A stretch of 64,000 nt of DNA, from assembly GCA_032718865.1 (NCBI GenBank), contig JALUTQ010000007.1, forward strand, positions 806,001 through 870,000. Reading direction: 5' to 3'. Under the pieces are notes generated by a model, which was not told where the DNA came from, ran no database searches, and saw only the letters and a list, made by a program, of their open reading frames with translations. Below are positions 11,182-21,357 of this stretch, piece by piece. The DNA is from Tilletia caries (lineage: Eukaryota > Basidiomycota > Exobasidiomycetes > Tilletiales > Tilletiaceae). A program made the position numbers and the translations under genes. Each line of letters begins with the position of its first letter. Within the stretch, counting starts at the first letter, position 1.

Positions 11182-13631
11182 TCATGTCGACTTTGGCCCT
11201 GACCCGGAAGAACCACCCACAGCCCGACCCGATCTCGCCGCTGACCCATTCCCGCTCCCCACCGCAACAGCCGCAGCGGACGTCGTAGCCGCAATCAGCG
11301 TCCGCGGACGCACACCCGTCCACCTCCGAATCAACCGCAGCAGCAACAACGGATCGCCCCGGCCCGTGATCCGCTTGGCCAACGTCAAGAAGAGACTCAG
11401 CAGGATCACCACGCTCGTCACGTCCAGCGCCAGCCGGACCGCCAGATTGACCGCAGCGAGGCCGAGACGCACAGCGAGCGCGAGGGCGTCGCGTGAACGG
11501 TCGTTGCCACCGCCGTTGCCGCCCGCTTGGTAGAAGCTCGGCGCGGTGCCTGCGCCGGCTCGCCCGCGTCGGAAGCCGAGCAGGACGGCGATGTCATGGA
11601 AGGCGTCGGCGAAGCCTGCATATGCGGACCCCATCGCGCCCCTTCGGCCATTCCCATTCCCGCTCCCATTCCCACTTTGCCCTTCACCCGCCCCTCCTCT
11701 TGCAGATCGGAAGAAAGCATGAAGCAGCCCGCCCCGATCGGTGTCTCTCCCCGTCGACTCCACTCGGTTGAGACGTTCGTGCAGGGCGGCTAACGAGGTT
11801 TGGATGGACTGCAATGCGAGGTCGACCTCGGGCCGGAGCGGCGGCGCGGCTGCCGGTGCTGGCGGTGCATATCCTCCTACCAGCGCCTGCCCCTGCAGCG
11901 ATCCCGCTCCAGGACCACCAATGACAGATCCCGCCGGTCTCATCATGGCCATTCCAGCCGGAAGCACACCGGGAGGGAGCTGCTGGTGAGTGGCCGAGGG
12001 CACCATCCCGCCCACCTCGCTCCGTGGCCCGCCCGAACGACCGCCGACGGAGGAAGCCGCGTACGGCGCCGCTGTACCGCGCACATTCGCAAACCCTCCT
12101 GCTCCTGCTCCTCCGCCGTACCCGCTCCCGGGTCCAAAGCCAGCCTCGGACCCGCGGAACGGATGTGGATGATGGTGAGGATGATGGGAGGACGAAGGTG
12201 GGAAGTATGCACCGGGAGGAGCAGCACCGCTGAGAGAAGTTCCTGCCACGCTCGGAGCGCGTCCAGGCCCGGGCCCAGCACCAGGAGCGCCATAGTAGCC
12301 TCCCGCAGCGGATCCACCAGCAGGGCCATATCCTGGGCCCCCAGGTCGAGCGCTGGCCGGAAAGCCGGGGCCAGTGAAGCTCTGTTGGGACCAAGAGGAA
12401 GGTGGACCACCTCCACCTGCTGCGCTACCAGGGCCGTATCGTCCGTGGAAAGCATGAGGAGGTAGACCTGCGCCGCCGGCAGCTTGTCGTGCGCCTCCTG
12501 ATAGAGGAGCGCGGCCTGGACCTGTCGGCCCACCACGGCGGTATGTTTCAGCCTCGTCCAGTTCCTCCTCTTCCTCATCATCATCGTCGGAATCGTCATC
12601 GTCGTCGTCTTCGGACCCCTCATCGTCGGAGATGAGGGCAGGTCTGGCCGGCCCTGCGCCTGATGACACCTGGGCAGCTTTACTGCCCCGACCGGATGAT
12701 CCCGTTTTTGAGCGACGCGCACCTGGTGGTGGTCTTGGAGGCGAGTCTTCTGACTCTGTCTCGTCTTGCACGAATGAGTCTGTGGATGTCATAATAAAGG
12801 TCAAATGAGCGTTTTGAACAGGAAGGAGAAGAGACCATTCCGCCCTTTCTAGGCTGAGCATGACTGACCGTCCATTATCTGCTGTTCGACATCGCCGCTA
12901 AAGGACTCGAGCTCCTCTATGAGGGCAATGGCCTGCGGTCGATCGCTGAATCTTCGAAGGATCTGCAGAGTGGAAGAGAGATAAGATCAGACGACGCGAT
13001 GAGAAGCAGGGATATATGGGGGAGGCATACATACAGCCAACATGCTCTCTACGTAGAGCTGCTTTGCGTCTCTGCTGGGCAGTCCTTTCCGTTTGGCCCA
13101 TGCGTCCCTGAGGAGAGAGAGGGGAAACAAAACATAAGCACACGCGTACGCTCTTGGACACAGTCCGGAGGGTCTGCGAGGAGCTCACCATTTCGCTCTG
13201 CCCAGCATGTCGAACATGCCGGGGCGGGTGAAGTTGACATCACCATCAGTGGCTAAAGCAAAGCAAGTCGGTAGAAATTGTCAGTGACTGTGTATGCGGG
13301 TCTGTGCAGTGCTTGCGCGGCTGGATGAATGCTGCTTACCTTGCTTGTACAGACTGCAGACCAGAAAGGCAAGATGTCATGATGAGCCAGGATGGGCAGA
13401 CGTTCGATATGAGTTGAAGCCTGAGTGAGACGTACCTGTACAATGCCAGCTTCTCTTCGTACGATGTCTGGATGGGGCCGGCGTTGGGTAAGCTCTGGAC
13501 GATGTCGACTGTGCGCATAAACAGCCTGTGAAAGATCGTATTGGACACGCTGTCAGCATGGACCACGACACTGCATCGCTACTAACACCAACGCCTGCCA
13601 CTCACGCGTCGATCAAGGCCGTGCTGCTCAT
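11182..13631 (-). CDS. acyl-CoA-binding, tail-anchored protein (ACBD5/Atg37-like)
   Basis: Seven exons, complement(join(11182..12779,12869..12962,13035..13107,13189..13252,13340..13353,13436..13525,13606..13631)), 1959 nt, 652 aa. It begins MSSTALIDALFMRTVDIV. The first ~100 residues are an acyl-CoA-binding domain: LPNAGPIQTSYEEKLALY, LYKQATDGDVNFTRPGMFDM, LGRAKWDAWAKRKGLPSRDA, KQLYVESML. An acidic DDDD/EEEE stretch, a Gly/Pro/Ala-rich low-complexity region and a short coiled coil (LAALHERLNRVES) follow. Near the C-terminus there is one hydrophobic helix (about LALDVTSVVILLSLFLTLA) followed by basic residues. Family knowledge: Atg37 and ACBD5 have this architecture, sit in the peroxisome membrane and act in pexophagy, very-long-chain acyl-CoA handling or ER contact. 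One exon is only 14 nt (13340..13353). The assignment rests on architecture; ACBD4-like or another tail-anchored acyl-CoA-binding protein is possible. Confidence 0.85.
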
Positions 13632-14041
13632 CTTGCACGATGCTGTCGATGGCCGAGCTGTGTATGCTGTAGTAGGTAGTACTCGTTCGACAGCGGCAAC
13701 CGCTTCATCGCTTCATCCGGCAAGGTGTTCCCCCGCAGCTGTCCAGAATGATCAGCTAGCTACACATGATCATCGTGCCAACGTGCATCTCACAGCTCAC
13801 TACAGGTGCAACATCCATTCCACCACGAGCGAGAGCACCGTCGAAGGCCAGACGTGGTCTGCGGTCTGCAGAAGGCTCACGCTGGTAAGGAAGAGTCCAT
13901 ATCAAGGAGACATTAGTGACGTCTGAATAAATACGTGTCTCTTGGAATCAGGGCCTTATGCAAGAGTTCCCGTGTCGACCCGACAGGGAGCAATGTCTCT
14001 GGCTCCACGTGGCTTTGCTGAATTCCCTGCCAGCCACAAAG
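13632..14041. other. upstream region of ACBD5-like gene
   Basis: The putative promoter and 5' leader of the ACBD5/Atg37-like gene (transcribed leftward), up to the candidate left end of the MULE. An open frame crosses it on + without splice or family support. No TATA box was recognised. Confidence 0.35.
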
Positions 14042-14088
14042 GATTGATTGGTCTAACAAGGTCGATGGGCCGACCAAGGAATGCAGCG

Positions 14089-14110
14089 CGTCCCTCAGAA
14101 AATCCGGGAG
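14089..14110 (+). repeat. left terminal inverted repeat core of MULE
   Basis: A 22-bp sequence starting CGTCCCTCAG, identical to the reverse complement of 20395-20416. Flanking bases on the outer side are also similar between the two ends, as expected for a longer degenerate MULE terminal repeat. Confidence 0.8.
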
Positions 14111-14167
14111 CGCGTGGCAGTGATCATCGAGCGTTGACCCTATGACCGCATGATCAACGTGATCTTC

Positions 14168-14758
14168 ATGATCAGTCTTCACCGCATCATCCTCGCCCCC
14201 ACTTCCACTCTCGCCCTCACCCACACGGCCACACTGCTCACCGCCTCTTACCTGCCTGCACAATCCTTCGCTCCGCAGTATGGACTTGATCAGTGAGTAC
14301 ATGGGCTGCGTGCGTGATGCGTCTGATTCATGCTCTGGCCTCTGCTTCACTGTCTCTGACCCATGCATCCGCTCCTCTTCTGCTTGTTTGTCAGTGCTCC
14401 ACCACGTCTTCGAGCTCCTCTCCGGCTAGGCATGCCGCGCATCGTCTACGTGCCCCTGTCTGTGCTTCCTGCCTGCTGTCCTGCGTATCAGCGTGAGTAG
14501 CATCCATGATCCAGACCATCAAACAGAGATCACATCACTTTGCTGACGCGTCAATCTCTATGCTCCACATTATTTTCATTCTGTTTGCCTTCCATCAGGG
14601 ATCTTTGGCATCCAGACGCGTTGTTCGGCTTTGCCTCTCCGTCTTGTCTGCCCTGGCCCCTGTCGTCCCCCCGCTGCTGCGTCTCCGTCCTGCCGGCCTG
14701 CCGCTCGCGTCGTGAGTTATGCCGCTCTGCATGATACCTGCCATGCTCTACCAGTATT
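14168..14758 (+). CDS. possible small spliced gene inside the MULE
   Basis: A chain of three exon-like segments with consistent phase: 14168..14292, 14395..14492 and 14599..14711. Each donor is GTGAGT and each acceptor TCAG; a fourth acceptor (accag) at 14756 is followed by TAT TGA. The conceptual product is about 113 aa, beginning MISLHRIILAPTSTLALTH, Pro/Arg-rich later, with no recognised domain. Reading on to a later acceptor would give a longer tail. Three splice pairs in phase argue for a real transcript; the lack of any recognisable protein argues against coding. It lies between the left end of the MULE and the transposase gene, so it could be a passenger gene. Low confidence. Confidence 0.3.
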
Positions 14759-15759
14759 GATTCCGCTTGCTTTCCCTTCCGCCTTTTTCTTTGATCTCTA
14801 ACAGACAGGTATATTCGCTCATATATCGCTGCGCAGTGCGCACGCACACCCTGGCTCCCGCACTCCGCCAATTCTCGTCGCTGGTCCAAGTACCATGACA
14901 ATCGGCCATCAATCCATACATCAGCGTCGACAGGTGATGTATGCTTGCTCAAGTCACGTCGTGATTTATTACGTTTGACCTGTAACCAGCGGCTGACCTT
15001 GATCTTTTCTCAGCATCCTTCCTGTACCCATATTCTTTGTTCCTACCTTATATTCTTCATGATCCGACGACAACCCTCGAGCGTATCAATCACATCCCCT
15101 TACAAGCACCCATGCATCTTCCTCATTTACAGTGCGAGTGACGGGTATCAGTCAATACCAATGACCATGGACCATCGAACTATTGAACCGGGTAGCTGAC
15201 GCTTTCTTTCATTACCCTTTGGCCCTTGAGTCTTAACCTCCTTCTGACCTTTCTACCTCAGTAAACCACAGTCTCTCTATGCTCTGTTCACAGACAGTCA
15301 GAGTTTCAAACACACTACTCCATCCAAGACGTGCGGGCGGTGCGAATGACTTGCAATTACAACAACGAAGGTGATTTATGATTAAGCCAGTATCGCAGCC
15401 AAAATCAATGCACTGAAGACTGATCAATATTAGATTCTATCTGTCCCCTTCAGATACATCGATGCGGGATGCTGGCCTTTAATCCAGGTGCGAGGCTGGT
15501 TGTGCGCGTTCAGCCTGGTGTCTACGTCTCGAAGCAGGTGCTGATTTCGACCGTTTGTGTTCCAGAAATGGTCGATGAAAGCCCTGGACCCAAATGGCTG
15601 CTCGCGGTCTAGCAGCGCCAAGATCCTCTTCACCATGTCGCGAGCCTGGGAGAAGCGTCCGCCGACAGAGAGTTCCTGCTCCTCGTCCTCATCTCCTACA
15701 TCCCACTCTGCAACTGGACCGTCGTTGTCGTCATCCGTCGGTCCTCCCCCGCCCTGGAC

Positions 15760-16531
15760 TAAGGATGAGCCCGGAGCGCCCCGGAGTGCTCCGTACTCCG
15801 GGGCCCATACTCCGGGGCGCTCCGCTGACTTTCTGTGGTGCTCCGTGCTCCGTCTCTTTTGAGAGTTACACCAACATCTTACTCCGTACTCCGTCAAGAT
15901 AAGGAGCACCATAGAAAATTTACTCCGTGCTCCGTCAAATTATGAAGTGTCTCAGAAAGTCTACTCCGTACTCCATAGCTACGGAGCCCGGATAATCCGG
16001 GGGAGCTCCGTACTCCGGGAGATGATCTCACAAATCTCAAAACATGGTATGATTTCAGATATGTGTATGCTTTTGATCAAGCTTGTAGCAGCTATGCTTA
16101 AGAGAACAGTCTGAGAGCGCTTGAAGAGCTGTTTTGGTCAGATTTAGACTGCGAGATGAGATTTGTGAAAATAAATTTTGAAAATTGACCCCAAAAATAC
16201 CCCCCAAAATATCCATGTTTATGGGAAATCACTTTCCTTATGAGAAAGATGTGGAGGTCCCGGAGCGCCCCGGACTCCGGGGGTAACTCCGTACTCCGTC
16301 ACTTTCACAGGTGTTTACTCCGTACTCCGGGGAATTTTTCGAAGCGGCCAAAGGTCAGCTCCGTGCTCCGGGAAATTCCTTGCGATGCTCAAACGTCTGC
16401 TCCGTACTCCGGCAACAGTGAGGTAACCTCTCGATTCTCACTCCGTACTCCTGGCTCCCCCGGAGCGCGGCCCCGGATAACCGGGGCGCTCCGGCAAAGC
16501 CGCTCCGGGGCTTACTCCGTGCTCATCCTTA
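15760..16531 (-). mobile_element. 772-bp hAT-like miniature element behaving as an introner
   Basis: It has perfect 11-bp terminal inverted repeats TAAGGATGAGC (15760-15770) and GCTCATCCTTA (16521-16531), flanked by an exact 8-bp direct repeat CCCTGGAC (15752-15759 and 16532-16539). An 8-bp target duplication is the hallmark of hAT elements. The interior is non-coding and packed with copies of CTCCGTACTCCG-like motifs clustered at both ends (15775-15980 and 16255-16520), with an AT-rich centre. On the minus strand, the last G of the duplicated target plus the inverted repeat reads GTAAGG at one end and CTTAG at the other. The insertion is therefore bounded by a usable donor and acceptor (intron 15759..16532). 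Splicing keeps the transposase frame and adds only two codons. Confidence 0.85.
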
Positions 16532-16727
16532 CCCTGGACGTCCTCTTCCTCATCGACGAATGGTGCCTCTCGGTCGACCGCGCTTCCTGCTTCTGTGCTC
16601 GCCCTCTCACCAGTGTCCGATGTCTCCGCCAAGGTCTGCAGCGTCGCGGTGATGACCGGATGGGACCAATACGGCCGCTGTCGATGCCGCTTCATGCTGC
16701 GCAGCTCCGGCTTGGTCATCGTTGGTA

Positions 16728-16963
16728 TGTACTAAACAGCATGTGCTGTCTAGCAAGTATGGCAAAGGCAAGAGGTATGAATCGATGTCGAGAGCTAAGT
16801 ACAGTGAGAAGTGTGATGCGAAGGTGACAGGGGAAGAGAGAGAAGGGTCTCGGCCGAGAGAAAGGAGAGAGGAAAGTGGAGAAGAAAGAGAAAGAGAAGG
16901 AAGGGAGGAGATAAGATAAGATAGATGACCACGTGGTTAAGCTACGTGGTCCCATCTAGCACA
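16728..16963 (-). repeat. LTR, left copy
   Basis: A 236-bp direct repeat with TG/CA ends. It contains a long purine-rich tract (about 16835-16925) and a hairpin-forming GACCACGT...ACGTGGTC pair near its end. It matches the right copy without a difference I can see. Confidence 0.9.
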
Positions 16964-18297
16964 TCACCGCCCAAAAGAAGACGACCGTCTCGGGTCGTGA
17001 CTCGTGAAGGAAATATCGCGAGAGCGAGTCAATGGTACTCCGTGAAGGAGAGCGCGCGAGAACAAGAGAAGCCGGGACGCAAGAGCACGTGCGCGTGGTG
17101 TTGAGGAACGGGTGTGTGAAGAACTGGTGCGGTGAAGCGGCTGGAAAGTGAGAGCAGTAGTGAAGAGTAGAATGGAATGCAAGGACTGGAGGGCAGCAGA
17201 AAAATGATGAGCCAGAAAAGGAGATGCACTGGTGTCGTCGGGTGTTTGGTTGGGGTTGTATCTGATGTCGTCAAACGATGTAAGGTGTCTGACATATGTA
17301 GGTGCCACGCGTACATTATTCAGCACCTCACAAGTTAACATTTCTATCCTCCCACCCGTACCGACGCGTGGTGACCGACGCGTGGTGCGGGTTGTTTTTC
17401 TTGAAGGATCCAGCTCCCTCTCAAAAAAACTAGGGTGACGATGATCATGGAGGTTCGCTCACCACGCGCACCGCGCGCACCACTCACCACCGCTTCCTCT
17501 CACCTCACCTCGCCACACTCACACTTCCCCTTTGACTCGTCCCTGCTCTCATGACGACTGTATGACTGTGTATGTATTTAGACCGTGTCAAAGGATGACT
17601 GTGTATTGACTGCTGGGTGATTTATGGTGACTGTTGGATGACTACTATCTGACGCGTCAGTTGTCACGTGGCTGTGACTCTTGTGACTCACCAGTACACC
17701 GACGCATCCACATCACCACACCTCAGCGCAGCGCACACCACACAATGTGCTGCGCATCAGGGGCACCATGAAAGGTATAAAAGGAGCGCCCTCGCCGCCC
17801 TTCTTCCCTTCTGGTCCCCCCAGCTCTTTCCTCTCACACTCCCAGACAACTAACTTAGCAATCACAGATCATTGCAGAGTTAAAGTCTACTGTGTGAAGT
17901 CTGAGTCTCATAAAGTTTCATCAAGTGATTGAGAGAGCCACTTTCACCCACACACCTGTAGGACCACTGGTATACTGGTTAGTTATCTAAACATAGTAGC
18001 ATAGGCCAAAGTTCAGCAGCGCGTCACTTCTGTCTCTATACAACGAGCGGTACTACGCGTCCGACTGTCCAACACCAATTCTATTGTGTTTGCAACGACC
18101 TTATAACTAGGAAATCTTACAAACGATCACAGTGTGATGCGGATGGAGGGACGCAAAGACGGTACGGTGTCGACGCGCGGACGAAGTCTCCGTACCGGAA
18201 CGTGTCAGGAGAAGTCGGCGCCGAATCTGGCGGCGAGCGAACCAGATAGTTTCGTGCCGTTACGTCGTGTTGAGGAACGAATCTACTATCATCACCA

Positions 18298-18533
18298 TGT
18301 ACTAAACAGCATGTGCTGTCTAGCAAGTATGGCAAAGGCAAGAGGTATGAATCGATGTCGAGAGCTAAGTACAGTGAGAAGTGTGATGCGAAGGTGACAG
18401 GGGAAGAGAGAGAAGGGTCTCGGCCGAGAGAAAGGAGAGAGGAAAGTGGAGAAGAAAGAGAAAGAGAAGGAAGGGAGGAGATAAGATAAGATAGATGACC
18501 ACGTGGTTAAGCTACGTGGTCCCATCTAGCACA
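18298..18533 (-). repeat. LTR, right copy
   Basis: The second copy of the 236-bp LTR. The transposase frame of the host MULE runs into it and meets a stop at 18507, so the present transposase ends in LTR-encoded residues. Confidence 0.9.
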
Positions 18534-20394
18534 TGGTAGGAGGCTCAACAGGTGCTTGCAGATCAAGAAGCGGGACAAGGGAAAGGCCAGGCAAGCGCAT
18601 GTCCAGGTGCGTATGTCCGTGTGGTACCGCTCGCAAGTTCCTTCGCTGATGTCTGTTGCTTCTAACTTTCTCCAGGCTTTGACAAACTGTGCCCGCCAGG
18701 CGGGTCGCGCCATCCGGTGGTCACCCTTCTGCAGCGCCGTCACTCGTGTATGCGCGGTCGGAATCACGCGCTTTCGAAGGATGCAGACCACGAGATCGAT
18801 CCGAGGTCGTGCAAAGCGGTGGAGATAGTCGTGCTTGATCAATCTCCAATGAGACTCGGTCACCATCGTCGACTTCAGGATCGGGATCTTCTCTCCTGCT
18901 CCACGTGCCCAAAGGATCCACTCCTCCTTACAATACCAATTCACCCACAGATACGCCCATACTCGCGCCCAGTCCTTTGCACGGCAGATGTCGTATGCTT
19001 CTTTGGCCTGCTTGCGGTGGAGTTCGTCGACGGTCAAATACGTGCCGAGGAGGGTTGGGAAGCTGGTGTGCTCGTTAAAATGCCGAGAAATGAGCTGAAT
19101 GATGATGACACTCTCCTCCTTCGAGCACTCCATTTTGCCCTGCTTGTCCCACTTTTCCACCTGTAGCTTACACGCGCATCTGCAAAGCCTTTTATCGTGT
19201 CGATTGCCTTTTGTGGAACCCCAGCACGTCTCGACGCCGGGAACGATTGATGTGACTTCGAAGGCGTGATATTGTTTAGTCGAAGTGGCTATAGAAGAGG
19301 CAAGCCGCTGCCGCACCGCGCGAAGAACATGCCAATAGCAGAGCTGTATCTTTGATTGTGGCCAGACGGATCGGAAGGCAGCAATCTCGGCGCTGTCTTT
19401 ATCGCACCCAACGAACTGCGGATCGATCCCTCTATCCTTGAGCGCATTGAGGACCTCTTTGATAATGTTGATCTTGCAGCCATCTTCAGGTAGATCGCGA
19501 GTGTCCAGGAAGCAATACGCCAGCGGAACTCCTGTACCGTCCATCTCTGCCAGCACCCCTAGGAGCTCGTGTCCCGCGTTGTTGGTTCCAAACGTGCCGT
19601 CCATTGATATCTCAATGGTCGAAGCGGCAAGGGTTTCGATGAGGCCTTCGGCTAGAAGCATCATTCCGCGGACTTGACCATGACTCTCGATCAATCGTGC
19701 GCTGACATTGGCTGAGGGTGGAGCAGAACCTGCGGTTGTTTGATCTTGCTGGATGGACGCCATAGCCGAAAGGAACGCGTTGTCGTGAGGCCTCCAGATG
19801 GCCGAAGAGCGTTGTCGCCACCAATAGTACACCTGTTTTTGCGTTGTCTTGTCCGTCTCTACCGGCAACGCGGATCGCATGTCCTGAAATATCTGGCCAG
19901 GGGTCGAATCGAGCCGGGCTTCGATGAATTCCAAGGCGATCGGTGGGATCGAACGATCGTAGTAAGGCTTATGTCCGATGTGATGGAGGTCAAGATGAAT
20001 GAGTTGAGATTGAGGCTTGAGTTGGATGTTAAGCCGGCTCTTGCAACTGTGTTCCGCAATGGTGTCCTCTCCCGAGCGAGTGCCGCTACTTGTGCTGCTG
20101 CTACCTCGATGCGCCGCGTCTTGACAGCAAAAAAAAAAGACAAACTTCCATCCATCGACATTGACCCGTCGGAATCCGTATTTGAAGCGAAAACCGGACA
20201 GCTCCCAAAGTATACGAGCAATGGTATGTGCCTCGCTCCTGGCGGTATCCTCGCTCGGCTCGTTGTCCAATAGGGCTGGAATCTCCTCGTACGGAAGACA
20301 TACGGGGAGGGGGGGCAAAGCTCGTCACCTGCTGGTCGTTGCCGAAATGATCATGAGGCGATATCGTTGCTATGCGGAGGGTTAAGCTCTATTC

Positions 20395-20416
20395 CTCCCG
20401 GATTTTCTGAGGGACG
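20395..20416 (-). repeat. right terminal inverted repeat core of MULE
   Basis: Perfect 22-bp reverse complement of 14089-14110. It lies about 75 bp upstream of the transposase start codon, a normal position for a MULE end. Confidence 0.8.
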
Positions 20417-20468
20417 CCCTACTGTCTTTGGGCCGACCCCGGCACATAGAGCAGTCAGAGCCCTAAGA

Positions 20469-21357
20469 CCACAAAGACTTCCACTTTTCGTCTCTTTACA
20501 ATTATAAGTGGAGACGCCCTGCGGGCGGTGGCCGTGTAGAATGACAACAAAATTGGCCAGTGAACAAATTCGCAACACCGTCCGCAAAAGTGGGTTGCTA
20601 CATAAAGACCCACTCACCACCAAGTAGAAATACAGTCAGGGCTTTCGCCAGTATAAAGTCGAGATATCAGTCATGTAGAGGGAGAGTCAGTCATCCAAAT
20701 TCCCCTAACTTTAGTTAAGGGGTTATAGGGCGGCTCCCGCCTTACGGCCGTAAGCTTTTTGCCATTCAGGCTCGTAGTTTGGGACTTTTCTTCGCAACTA
20801 CCAACACAACACACCATTCTGAATCAGTAGACCCTTGACCAAATCTAGTCCTGCAACTTCTGGCACAGGTTTCGTGGTTGTAGCATCAGAATTGACTGAT
20901 CTGTCCTTGAGCCAAAGTTTGGTTTTCCTTACATAAGCACAGAGTGCAGAAATCTTGCATACGTAATCAGTTCATTTCGACACTCGACAGACGACAACCA
21001 ACACCGCCAGCCTTTCTTCACGCTTCCATCGAAGCCCGACAAGCATCATGCGAATTGAACAATCCCCCCTCGATTCTTTTTAACCGCTCTCTGCTCACCA
21101 AGGTTCAAGTTAATGATGCTCACCGCTGTTTTGCTTTTTCTTGCTTAACCTGATGGCTGATACCACTTACCCATACCAGTCTCTGCTTTCAGTCAGCACT
21201 CCCGAATTGCCATCCAAGGTGAGCCTCGTGTTTATACGCGCATCTGCATCAGGTGCTCCGGGTTAGGTCCTTACTCACCCATTCGTTTTTCAGCTCTCTG
21301 CTCTTATGAATCCGGTCGACGTCGTCAAGATGAGTAGACTGACTTTCCTCACTCACC
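20469..21357. other. gene-poor stretch right of the MULE
   Basis: Holds a short near-palindrome around 20701-20722 (CCCCTAACT / AGTTAAGGGG arms) followed by a GC-rich patch, then AT-richer sequence. A short exon-like frame at 21151 (MADTTYPYQSLLS) precedes a GTGAGC donor but has no clear continuation. I see no supportable gene. Confidence 0.4.

Larger units (their letters stand above)
16728..18533 (-). mobile_element. short non-autonomous LTR retroelement (TRIM-like)
   Basis: Two copies of a 236-bp repeat (16728..16963 and 18298..18533) that I read as identical, in direct orientation. Each starts TGTACTAA and ends AGCACA (TG...CA termini). The whole unit is flanked by the 5-bp direct repeat TGGTA (16723-16727 and 18534-18538), the signature of integrase-mediated insertion. 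The 1334-bp interior has no reverse transcriptase, integrase or gag frame, so the element is non-autonomous. Read on the minus strand, the base pairs after the upstream LTR begin TGGTGATGATAG. This could be a primer-binding site, since tRNA 3' ends give TGG. It is inserted in the MULE transposase gene. Identical LTRs point to a recent event. Confidence 0.9.
15430..20318 (-). pseudogene. MULE transposase gene, split by two nested insertions
   Basis: An uninterrupted reading frame runs from an ATG at 20318 (MPPLPVCLPYEEIPALLDNE) to the LTR element and continues beyond it. Skipping the LTR unit (one TGGTA copy kept) and the 772-bp element (one CCCTGGAC copy kept) restores one frame of 2298 nt, about 765 aa, ending at 15430. 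Features: an N-terminal FAR1/WRKY-like zinc-binding block (SGFRFKYGFRRVNVDGWKF); a DDE transposase core with the first Asp in EISMDGTFGTN, the second in FVGCDKDSAE, then QLCYWHVLRAVRQRL; and a SWIM zinc finger with a CAC...CKH pattern (WTCACLAFPLSRFLICKHLL), the order typical of Mutator-family transposases. As it stands the frame stops at 18507 inside the LTR, giving a 603-aa protein truncated just after the SWIM finger. The catalytic core looks intact. Confidence 0.85.
14042..20468 (-). mobile_element. Mutator-like (MULE) DNA transposon with nested insertions
   Basis: The element is defined by a transposase gene of MULE type and by a perfect 22-bp inverted repeat at 14089-14110 and 20395-20416. 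Weaker inverted similarity extends outward for roughly 45 bp on each side (about 21 of 29 positions next to the perfect core). The 8-mer CCACAAAG occurs in direct orientation at 14034-14041 and 20469-20476 and is the candidate target duplication; MULEs usually duplicate 8-11 bp. The outer ends are therefore approximate. Without the LTR element and the 772-bp element nested inside it, the unit is about 3.8 kb. It also encloses a second, possibly spliced open frame near its left end. Confidence 0.7.

Noticed and set aside
16438..16719. Stand-alone small gene starting MTKPELRSMKRHRQ
   Set aside because: The frame continues exactly from the MULE transposase once the LTR element is removed, so it is an internal part of that gene, not a separate gene.
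16716..16955. Ser/Phe-rich open frame on the minus strand of the LTR (also at 18292-18525)
   Set aside because: It is the complement of the purine-rich LTR tract; repetition in both LTRs reflects the repeat, not a gene family.
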